A stretch of 64,000 nucleotides of DNA, from positions 2,418,001 through 2,482,000 of the forward strand of contig NZ_JAPEMT010000002.1 in the NCBI RefSeq assembly GCF_026342435.1, given 5' to 3'. The notes beneath the pieces were generated by a model. The model was not told the DNA's origin. It did no database searches and saw only the letters and a program-made list of their open reading frames with translations. The stretch is from Streptomyces sp. NBC_00237. GTDB taxonomy: Bacteria; Actinomycetota; Actinomycetes; Streptomycetales; Streptomycetaceae. Below, piece after piece: positions 57,729 to 64,000 of the stretch (the stretch's first letter is position 1; every line of letters begins with the position of its first letter). The translations under genes and the position numbers were made by a program.

Positions 57729-58667
57729 TCAGACTCCTGCGGGCTGGGGGTGGTCGGCTTCGGCTTCGGTCTGGGCCACGACTCCGGGGACGCGGCGGAG
57801 CTTGCGCATCGGGGCGAGCTCGGACTCGTACACCTTCTTGATCCCGTCGCCGAGGGACGCCTCGATGGTGCGGATGTCGCGGACGAGGCGGGTGAGGCCG
57901 CCGGGCTCGACGGAGGCGGCCTGGTCGGAGCCCCACATGGCGCGGTCGAGGGTGATGTGCCGCTCGACGAAGGCGGCGCCGAGGGCGACGGCGGCGAGGG
58001 TGGTCTGGAGGCCCGTCTCGTGGCCGCTGTAGCCGATGGGGACGTTGGGGTACTCGGCCTGGAGGGTGTGGATGACCCGGAGGTTCAGCTCGTCGGCGAC
58101 GGCCGGGTAGGTCGAAGTGGCGTGGCAGAGGAGGATGTTGGCGCTGCCGAGGACCTCGACGGCGTGCCGGATCTGGGCCGGGGTGGACATGCCCGTGGAG
58201 AGGATGACGGTGCGGCCGGTGGCGCGCAGCTCGCGCAGCAGCTCGTCGTCGGTGAGCGACGCGGAGGCCACCTTGTGGGCCGGGACGTCGAACTTCTCCA
58301 GGAAGGCGACGGCCTCGGTGTCCCACGGGGAGGCGAACCAGTCGATGCCGCGCTTCTTGCAGTGGGCGTCGATGGCGCGGTACTCGTCCTCGCCGAACTC
58401 GACGCGGTGGCGGTAGTCGATGTACGTCATGCGGCCCCAGGGGGTGTCGCGCTCGATGTCCCACTGGTCGCGCGGGGTGCAGATCTCGGGGGTGCGCTTC
58501 TGGAACTTCACGGCGTCGCAGCCCGCCTCGGCTGCGGCGTCGATGAGGGCGATGGCCTTGTCGAGGTCGCCGTTGTGGTTGATGCCGATCTCGCCGGTGA
58601 TGTAGACGGGGTGGCCGGGGCCCGCGGTCTTGGAGCCGAGGGTGCGCTGGCGGGTGGTGTTGCTCAT
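57729..58667 (-). CDS. NeuB-family nonulosonate synthase without SAF domain
   Basis: This 312-residue enzyme condenses phosphoenolpyruvate with a sugar (ManNAc or mannose, possibly as phosphate) to a nine-carbon acid (sialic acid or Kdn type). The TIM barrel is intact: YITGEIGINHNGDLDKA, DAVKFQKRTPE, WFASPWDTEAVAFLEKF, KVASASLTDDELL, ILSTGMSTPAQI, LLCHATSTYP, GYSGHETG and AAFVERHITLDRAMWGSDQA. The C-terminal antifreeze-like (SAF) domain of about 60 residues, present in usual NeuB proteins, is missing. It lies between the cytidylyltransferase gene (12 bases) and the transferase gene. The ribosome-binding site is AAGGA. Confidence 0.9.
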   Translation of the reverse strand: MSNTTRQRTLGSKTAGPGHPVYITGEIGINHNGDLDKAIALIDAAAEAGCDAVKFQKRTPEICTPRDQWDIERDTPWGRMTYIDYRHRVEFGEDEYRAIDAHCKKRGIDWFASPWDTEAVAFLEKFDVPAHKVASASLTDDELLRELRATGRTVILSTGMSTPAQIRHAVEVLGSANILLCHATSTYPAVADELNLRVIHTLQAEYPNVPIGYSGHETGLQTTLAAVALGAAFVERHITLDRAMWGSDQAASVEPGGLTRLVRDIRTIEASLGDGIKKVYESELAPMRKLRRVPGVVAQTEAEADHPQPAGV

Positions 58668-58678
58668 GTGCGGGGTCC

Positions 58679-59875
58679 TTACGGGGTGTTGGGGGTGTCG
58701 GTCGTGCGAGGGGTGTTCTGCGGGGTGTTGAGGCTCGGGCCGAGGAGCCAGGCGGCGATCTCGCGGATCGCTCCGCGCCCGCCGGGTGTGGAGGTCACGG
58801 CGCGGGCGGCGGCCCGCACGTGGTCGTGGGCGTCGGCCACGGCGACGGGCCAGCCGACGAGGGAGAAGCAGGGGAGGTCGTTGACGTCGTTGCCGACGTA
58901 GAGGACCCGGGAGGGGTCGACGGCCTGCTCGGCACACCACTCCTTGAGCGCCGCGTCCTTGCGGTCGATGCCGTGGAGGACGGGGATGCGGAGCTTGCGG
59001 GCGCGGGCGGCGACGACGGGGTTCACCTCGGTGGAGAGGGTGAGGAGCGGGAGCCCGGCGCGGCGCAGGGCGGCGATGCCGAGACCGTCGCCCCTGTGCA
59101 CGGAGACGGTTTCGTGGCCTTCCGCGTCGATCCAGACCCGGTCGTCGGTCTGGGTGCCGTCGAAGTCCATGACGAGGGCGTCGACGTCGTGGCGGGTCGG
59201 GAGCCGGGGCGGGTCGAGGAGGGGGGCGAGGGCGCGGGCCCTGGCCAGGTCGTGCGGGTCGTCGATTTCGAGGACGCGGGCGGGGTCGGTGGGCACCAGT
59301 TCGGTGCGGCCGAAGAAGCGGTGGCGGTGCTCGCGGAACCCGGCGACGTCCATGGCGTACGCGGCCCCGGTCTCCAGGAAGTCCTGCGGCCTGTCCTGCC
59401 GACGGGGCCGGGTCGCCTTGTCGTGGTTGACGCCGACCCCGGCGTCCCGCCACACGAAGCCGTGGAAGGGGGAGACCGTCACCGCGCTGTCCGCCCCCGC
59501 GAGGACCGCCGAGGCGACCCCGTCCACGTCCTGTTCCGTGACGAAGGGGCTCGTGCACTGCACGAGGAGCACCACGTCCGCCCCCTCCCCCACCGCGTCC
59601 AGCGCATGGAGCACCGCCGCCTCGCTGGAGGCCGTGTCGCCGGACAGGGAGCCCGGCCGCACCACCACCTCCGCCCCGGCGGCCAGGGCCACGCCCGCGA
59701 TGGCCTCGTCGTCCGTGGAGACCACGACCTCGGTCACCTGCCGTGCGGCCAGGCAGGCCCGTACGGCCCGTACGACCAGCGGCACGCCGCCCACCTCGGC
59801 GAGGTTCTTCCCGGGCACTCCCTTGGAGCCGCCCCGGGCCGGGACGACCGCCAGGACCCTGCGCTCGCGCTCCAT
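58679..59875 (-). CDS. CMP-nonulosonate cytidylyltransferase fused to a HAD phosphatase
   Basis: This 398-residue fusion has an N-terminal NeuA/KdsB-like cytidylyltransferase (about 1-225: VLAVVPARGGSKGVPGKNLA, TDDEAIAGVALAAGAEV, VLLVQCTSPFVTEQDVDG, DFLETGAAYAMD) and a C-terminal HAD phosphatase of the KdsC type (about 230-380: LVMDFDGTQTDDRVW, HRGDGLGIAALRRAG, STEVNPVVAARARKL, LYVGNDVNDLPCF). The HAD part would remove the phosphate of a 9-phosphate product and the N-terminal part would activate the free acid with CTP. The start overlaps the stop of the upstream gene (TGATG). The C-terminal 20 residues are Thr/Pro-rich. Confidence 0.9.
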   Translation of the reverse strand: MERERRVLAVVPARGGSKGVPGKNLAEVGGVPLVVRAVRACLAARQVTEVVVSTDDEAIAGVALAAGAEVVVRPGSLSGDTASSEAAVLHALDAVGEGADVVLLVQCTSPFVTEQDVDGVASAVLAGADSAVTVSPFHGFVWRDAGVGVNHDKATRPRRQDRPQDFLETGAAYAMDVAGFREHRHRFFGRTELVPTDPARVLEIDDPHDLARARALAPLLDPPRLPTRHDVDALVMDFDGTQTDDRVWIDAEGHETVSVHRGDGLGIAALRRAGLPLLTLSTEVNPVVAARARKLRIPVLHGIDRKDAALKEWCAEQAVDPSRVLYVGNDVNDLPCFSLVGWPVAVADAHDHVRAAARAVTSTPGGRGAIREIAAWLLGPSLNTPQNTPRTTDTPNTP

Positions 59876-61161
59876 CACAGCTCTCCCATACGTCGGATGA
59901 CCGGTGCGACCCTCTGCACCCCGTGCCGGTACGCCCCCCGCGCCGCGTCCCGGACCGCGTCCCTGACCACCCGGCGCAGGCCGCTCACCTCTGCGGGCGG
60001 GCTCTCGTCGAGACGGTGGCGGGCGAGGATGCCCGGGAGGTAGCCGGTGGCGGTGGCGGAGGTGTAGTACGGCTGTACGGGCGGGAGCCGGGGCCCGGAG
60101 AGGAGGGCGGCGATGCGCGACCTGACCTCCTCGTACGGGTCCGGGCCGAACACCACCCCGTGCTCCCGCAGCCACTCCTCCGACGCCTGTGGCCGGTGCC
60201 CCTCGTCGAGCCGGTCCCACGAGGTCAGGCAGCCCGACCCCAGGAAGTGGTGGTTGCCGAGCGGCTCGCGGACACCGAGGTCGGTGAGGATCGCGGTCGG
60301 GATGCCCCGGTGCAGGGACTCCAGGGCGGCCGTGGAGCTGACGGTGACCAGGAGCCCGGTCCGGTCGAGGACCTCGCCCATGTGCCCGTACGCGAGGCGG
60401 AGGTTGGGGGGCGCATCGAGATCGCGGACCAGGCGTTGGTACGGCAGTTCTTCCACGTGCGTGGTGTGCTCGCCCGGCTTGCTGCGCAGTTTCAGGACGA
60501 CCTCGCGCCCCGGGTGCAGCCGTGCGTGCTGCACCAGCCGCCGCAGGAGGTAGGCCCGGTCCGCCCGCCGCTCCGGTACGGAGGGCTGCGCGGCGAACAC
60601 CACCGCGTCGGCGACGCCCGCGTAGGGCTCACCGCCGAGGAAGGGGAGCGCGGCGAGCGTCACGGCGGAGGCGTCCGCACCCACGCCCTCGTACACGTCC
60701 CTGAACCGGCGCGCGTCGTACGGGGAGTTGGCGAGGACGACGTCCGCGCCGTGCCGCAGCAGCAGCCCGTCCGCCAGCTTCTCGTAGACGACGCCCACAT
60801 AGCCGGTGACGAGCACGGGCCGCCGCTCGGGGCGGGGCCAGAGCCCGGCCAGCCCGTGCAGCAGGGCCTGTACGGACCCGCCGACGAGGGCGAGGACGAT
60901 GACGTCGTACGGCTCCCGTCCCGCGATCCCCAGGAATTCCGCCCCGGTGACCTCGCGCGGCGCACTCAACTCCGCGCCCACTTCGGACAACTGACGGGGC
61001 GTCGGAGTCGCCCGGCCGCGCAGCAGGAAACCGCTCAGCTTCGCGTCCGCATGCCCCTCGGCAATGCGGCGCGCGGTCAGCGCACCCCATTTCCAGCGGG
61101 TGTCCGAATCCGCGATGACGGCAACTCGCAGGGAATTCTGCGCACTTGTCGTGCCATTCAA
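59875..61161 (-). CDS. Putative glycosyltransferase (DUF6716-like) of the nonulosonate cluster
   Basis: This protein of about 428 residues starts SLRVAVIADSDTRWKWGALT after a short leader and has DVIVLALVGGSVQALLHGLA, VLVTGYVGVVYEKLADGLLL and VVLKLRSKPGEHTTHVEELP, DRTGLLVTVSSTAALESLHR; the late part resembles polysialyltransferase-type or GT-B folds. I recall it as a DUF6716 glycosyltransferase in Streptomyces. The start is uncertain: TTG at 61161 is used because GC3 is low before it; longer frames go back to TTG 61254. It is the first gene of the minus-strand operon. Confidence 0.75.
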   Translation of the reverse strand: MNGTTSAQNSLRVAVIADSDTRWKWGALTARRIAEGHADAKLSGFLLRGRATPTPRQLSEVGAELSAPREVTGAEFLGIAGREPYDVIVLALVGGSVQALLHGLAGLWPRPERRPVLVTGYVGVVYEKLADGLLLRHGADVVLANSPYDARRFRDVYEGVGADASAVTLAALPFLGGEPYAGVADAVVFAAQPSVPERRADRAYLLRRLVQHARLHPGREVVLKLRSKPGEHTTHVEELPYQRLVRDLDAPPNLRLAYGHMGEVLDRTGLLVTVSSTAALESLHRGIPTAILTDLGVREPLGNHHFLGSGCLTSWDRLDEGHRPQASEEWLREHGVVFGPDPYEEVRSRIAALLSGPRLPPVQPYYTSATATGYLPGILARHRLDESPPAEVSGLRRVVRDAVRDAARGAYRHGVQRVAPVIRRMGEL

Positions 61162-61391
61162 TGCTGTACTCGTAACTGCTGCACTCGTAACTTCTGCACT
61201 CGTGACTGTGGGCACGACGGACAAGTTAGGGTTCGGTTCCACTGGTCGGCCCAACTGGACGGCAACAAAGGGTTAACAGGAGCCGACAAGGCGTGCCGCG
61301 CACACCATTCGATGACGAATACCGGAGCGATTCACCGCCCGGACACGGCCAGTTCATCCACCATCCGTCCCCGCGCCCTAATGTCCCGGGT
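61162..61391. promoter_or_regulatory. Divergent promoter region of the glycopolymer cluster
   Basis: This roughly 230-base region between the two divergent transcription units is less GC-rich and has near-repeats of CTGCACTCGTAAC (around 61170-61205). It contains an AGGAG at 61279 followed by a GTG at 61293 in the frame of the GT2 gene; the codons between 61293 and 61391 have poor GC3, so this start is not preferred. Confidence 0.5.
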
Positions 61392-62384
61392 GTGGTCAAG
61401 CTCTCCGTCGTCGTGCCGTTCTACAACGTGCAGACATACGCCCCAGATGCCCTGAGAAGTCTGCGTGCGAACACGCGCGAGGACTTCGAATTCCTTCTCG
61501 TCGACGACTGTTCGACGGACGAGACCCCGGAGCTGCTCGCCCGGGCGGAGCGTGATCTACCGGGTGCGGTCCTCCTCAGACACGAACGCAACGGCGGTCT
61601 GGCGACGGCCCGCAACACCGGCCTGGACGCGGCACGCGGCGAGTACCTGACCTTCCTGGACGGCGACGACTGGTACGCCCCCGGCTACCTCTCCCAACTC
61701 CTCACCTCCATCGAGGACTTGGGATGCGACTTCGTCCGCACGGACCACGTCCAGTGCACGGGCCGCACCCGCACGGTGCAGCGCGTTCCGCACGGACGGC
61801 GCGGCGAGTCCCTGTCGCCGCGCGCCGCGATCCTGCCCGCCGACCGGTCGACCTCGGTGGACTACGCGTACGCCTGGGCCGGGATCTACCACCGGCGCCT
61901 CCTGGACCGGGGTCTCCTGCACTTCACGGACGGACTGCGGACGGCGGAGGACCGGCCGTGGATCTGGCGGCTGCACCGGGAGGCGGAATCCTTCGGGGTG
62001 GTGGGACTGCTCGGAGTCTTCTACCGGCGCGGAATCGCCTCGTCGCTCACCCAGATCGGCGACGTCAGGCAACTCGATTTCATCCGGGCATTCGACCAGG
62101 TCCTGGCGGAAACGGCACGCGACGCGGACGCGCGTTCCCTTCTCCCGAAAGCAGTACGGACATATTGCGCGATCATTTCCCACCACCTGGGAAGTGCGGA
62201 CGACTCGAACAGGTTCGAACCGGCGGTGGCGAGGAAATTGCGGGCGATGAGCGCGGCGGCCCTGCGGAGAATGCCGCAGGGCATTCTGACGGACGCCCTG
62301 AACGCGATGGACACGGACCGGGCGACCCGGCTGCGCCGGCTGAAGCGCGGACTGCCGGGCACGGGCGCGGGGGTGGCGGCATGA
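61392..62384 (+). CDS. Family 2 glycosyltransferase
   Basis: This 330-residue GT-A enzyme has LSVVVPFYNVQTYAPDALRS, FLLVDDCSTDETPELLARAE, RNGGLATARNTGLDAARGEY and the DxD-containing LTFLDGDDWYAPGYL. It adds a sugar from a nucleotide donor, probably in assembly of the cell-wall glycopolymer. The start at GTG 61392 (MVKLSVVVPFYN) is chosen because codon use changes there and homologues I know begin like this; GTG 61293 with AGGAG is an alternative. The stop overlaps the start of the next gene by 4 bases (ATGA). Confidence 0.9.
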   Translation: MVKLSVVVPFYNVQTYAPDALRSLRANTREDFEFLLVDDCSTDETPELLARAERDLPGAVLLRHERNGGLATARNTGLDAARGEYLTFLDGDDWYAPGYLSQLLTSIEDLGCDFVRTDHVQCTGRTRTVQRVPHGRRGESLSPRAAILPADRSTSVDYAYAWAGIYHRRLLDRGLLHFTDGLRTAEDRPWIWRLHREAESFGVVGLLGVFYRRGIASSLTQIGDVRQLDFIRAFDQVLAETARDADARSLLPKAVRTYCAIISHHLGSADDSNRFEPAVARKLRAMSAAALRRMPQGILTDALNAMDTDRATRLRRLKRGLPGTGAGVAA

Positions 62385-63715
62385 GGACCGTCCAGCTCTT
62401 CCTGGCCTCGACCCTGTACGGCACGGCCACCCTCGCCGCCGCCCTCGACAGCGGCGCGTTCCCGCCCGCCGACCGCCGCATCCTCCTCACCAGCAACAAC
62501 GCGGCGACGCCCGAGACCACCCCGCCCCTCACGGACGCCCCCGGGTTCGCCGCGCTGCGCACGCGCTTCGACGACGTACTCGACTGGAACGAGGCGATCG
62601 CACCGCTGCACCCGTCCGGCTGGACCCCTCGCCCGGACGATGTCCCGCTGTGGGAAAGGCAGTTGAGGGCGGAATGGGGCCTGGAGGGATGCGACGTGTC
62701 CCTCGTACTGGAATCCATCCAGGTGGCCCCCGCGCAGGCCGTGGCGCAGCTCTTCCCTGACGCGCCGATCGAGGTGTACGCGGACGGGCTGATGAGCTAC
62801 GGCCCGACCCGCAACAAGCTGGACCCGCTGGTGGGCGGCCGGGTGCGCAGGCTCCTCCACCTGGACCTGGTCCCCGGCCTGCGCCCCCTCCTCCTGGGCG
62901 AGTTCGGCGTGCCGGGCGAGGTCGTCCCGACGGACGCCTTCCTGAAGGTGCTCACCGAACTCCCTTACGAAGAAGCTGACTTGTCGGAACAGGAGCCACC
63001 CGCCCTGCTCCTCGGCCAGTACCTCTCCGCACTCGACATCCTGACCCCCGACGAGGAAGAGGCGCTGCACGTGCGGATGTTGAGGGGCGCGGTGGCACGC
63101 GGACACCGCCGTGTCGTCTTCAAGCCGCACCCGTCCGCACCGGCCCGCTGGTCCCGGCGGCTGGAGTCGGAGGCGGAGACCCTCGGGGCACACCTCACGG
63201 TCTTCGACTCCCCCCTCCTCGCCGAGGTCCTCTTCCGCCGACTGCGCCCCGCCCTGGTCGTCGGCTGCTTCTCGACGGCGCTGCTCACCGCGCACACCTT
63301 CTACGGCATCCCGGTGGCGCGCGTCGGCACGGACACGCTCCTCGAACGCCTCACCCCGTACGAGAACAGCAACCGCATCCCGGTGACCCTCGCCGACGCA
63401 CTCCTCCCGGACCTGGAGGCGACGACCGCGCGCACCCCGCCGCCCCTCGGCGAGCTGAGCGCACTGCTGGCGGCCGTCGGCTTCGCGATGCAGCCGCAGG
63501 TGCTGAGCGCCCAACGCACGCGCGCCGAGGGCTACTTGCTCTCCCACCTCTCCGCACACACCCGCCGCTACTTCAAGCGCCGTCGCCTGACGGCCCTGGC
63601 GCTGCCGGGGGCGGTGCCGCAGCAGCTGGCGTTCCTGCCGCGCAACGAGGCGGTGCGGAGGATGGCGCGGCGGGCCCGACGGGTGCAGCGGAGGTTCCGC
63701 ACGACGGGGGGCTGA
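62381..63715 (+). CDS. Polysialyltransferase-family protein (alpha-2,8-polysialyltransferase-like)
   Basis: This 444-residue protein starts MRTVQLFLASTLYGTATLAA and has VLESIQVAPAQAVAQLFPDA, IEVYADGLMSYGPTRNKLDP, RRVVFKPHPSAPARWSRRLE (His-Pro motif binding the CMP donor) and VVGCFSTALLTAHTFYGIPV (Ser-Thr motif), as in the bacterial polysialyltransferase family. It probably polymerises or transfers the nine-carbon acid. It is translationally coupled to the GT2 gene. The C-terminus is very basic (RRMARRARRVQRRFRTTGG) and could bind membrane. Confidence 0.85.
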   Translation: MRTVQLFLASTLYGTATLAAALDSGAFPPADRRILLTSNNAATPETTPPLTDAPGFAALRTRFDDVLDWNEAIAPLHPSGWTPRPDDVPLWERQLRAEWGLEGCDVSLVLESIQVAPAQAVAQLFPDAPIEVYADGLMSYGPTRNKLDPLVGGRVRRLLHLDLVPGLRPLLLGEFGVPGEVVPTDAFLKVLTELPYEEADLSEQEPPALLLGQYLSALDILTPDEEEALHVRMLRGAVARGHRRVVFKPHPSAPARWSRRLESEAETLGAHLTVFDSPLLAEVLFRRLRPALVVGCFSTALLTAHTFYGIPVARVGTDTLLERLTPYENSNRIPVTLADALLPDLEATTARTPPPLGELSALLAAVGFAMQPQVLSAQRTRAEGYLLSHLSAHTRRYFKRRRLTALALPGAVPQQLAFLPRNEAVRRMARRARRVQRRFRTTGG

Positions 63716-63797
63716 GGCCGCGCCACGCAGGGCCGAGTGTCCGCCCCGGGCCTACCCGCCCGGAGCGGGCCGCCGGGCGGGAGTCGCCCGGAAGGGA

Positions 63798-64000
63798 TCA
63801 GCCGGATGCCTCCGCCGAAGCCCGCGCCGGATCCCGGTCGAGGCCGGGCATCACCCCGAGAGGCCCTTCGAGCCCCAGAACGCGCAGGGTGCGCAGGAGG
63901 AAGGGGCTGTCGACGACGAGCCGCAGCCGTCCCTGCCGCGCCAGGGCCTGGTTCCGGACCCGGCACAGCATGCCGATGCCCCCGCAGTCGAGGAAGCTCA
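63798..64000 (-). CDS. STAS-domain protein, C-terminal part (start outside window)
   Basis: The minus-strand frame reads FLDCGGIGMLCRVRNQALAR, then RLRLVVDSPFLLRTLRVLGL and ends RDPARASAEASG before a TGA. This is the end of a STAS domain of the anti-sigma factor antagonist type; the conserved Asp-Ser position before CGG/SGG is Asp-Cys here, so the usual phosphoacceptor Ser is a Cys. The gene enters from the right and ends about 80 bases after the polysialyltransferase-like stop (convergent). Only about 67 residues are visible. Confidence 0.8.
   Translation of the reverse strand, partial: SFLDCGGIGMLCRVRNQALARQGRLRLVVDSPFLLRTLRVLGLEGPLGVMPGLDRDPARASAEASG

Noticed and set aside
63568..63966. 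A 132-codon minus-strand frame near the right end
   Set aside because: It is antisense to the end of the polysialyltransferase-like gene and conflicts with the STAS frame at 63798-64000, which has clear family motifs.
1..64000. tRNA, rRNA, insertion sequences, prophage or a classical antibiotic gene cluster
   Set aside because: No tRNA-like arms, transposase or integrase motifs, phage proteins, PKS or NRPS domains were seen in either strand.

Overview
The window is GC-rich chromosomal DNA from a Streptomyces. Third codon positions are almost always G or C, GTG starts are common, there are many Ala/Gly/Pro-rich secreted proteins, and the gene order (hutH, cya, pccB-accE, accA2, PNP, phosphosugar mutase, deoC, sigQ/afsQ1/afsQ2, add, deoA-cdd, a BMP-type ABC importer, nonulosonate polymer genes) matches, from memory, the core region around SCO4878-SCO4932 of S. 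coelicolor. I see no rRNA, tRNA, insertion sequence, prophage or CRISPR. Family assignments are from recognition of the translated sequence; no database was searched.

Layout. 1-9.4 kb: 5' part of hutH, a VapBC-type toxin-antitoxin pair, a hypothetical gene, a methyltransferase, a polysaccharide deacetylase, a GAF-GGDEF protein, an enoyl-CoA hydratase, adenylate cyclase and biotin-protein ligase. 9.5-14.9 kb: acyl-CoA carboxylase beta, epsilon and biotinylated alpha subunits around maf. 15-18.4 kb: TetR and DeoR regulators and an LpdA-type flavoprotein. 18.7-30.2 kb: nucleoside and deoxyribose salvage (PNP, phosphosugar mutase, deoC, two aldehyde-dehydrogenase-family genes, uridine kinase) with membrane and secreted proteins between. 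30.5-34.6 kb: the sigQ / afsQ1-afsQ2-lipoprotein signalling locus. 35-47.5 kb: VanZ, PspC, adenosine deaminase, a Ca2+/H+ antiporter, LysR-MFS pair, L,D-transpeptidase, an ECF sigma factor overlapping a STAS protein, a truncated AraC-like gene and a PIG-V-like mannosyltransferase. 47.7-55 kb: thymidine phosphorylase, cytidine deaminase and a complete BMP-type nucleoside ABC importer. 56.7-63.7 kb: a sialic-acid/Kdn-like (nonulosonate) glycopolymer cluster, consistent with teichulosonic acid synthesis. The last 200 bases hold the C-terminus of a STAS protein.

How it fits together. The strongest system-level signal is a 12-bp palindrome, CTACGCGCGTAG. It occurs only between genes: perfect upstream of PNP, deoC, add and the importer ATPase, and degenerate upstream of deoA and the importer lipoprotein. 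This links import, deamination, phosphorolysis, pentose-phosphate isomerisation, aldol cleavage and probable aldehyde oxidation into one nucleoside-salvage regulon spread over 36 kb.

A second notable feature is a 91-bp tandem repeat between sigQ and afsQ1. Each copy carries a site matching GTnAC-n6-GTnAC, the consensus I recall for AfsQ1. The intergenic space is also rich in repeats: seven copies of a mosaic GC-rich element, each beside a gene end, and minisatellites of 10, 22, 28 and 29 bp.
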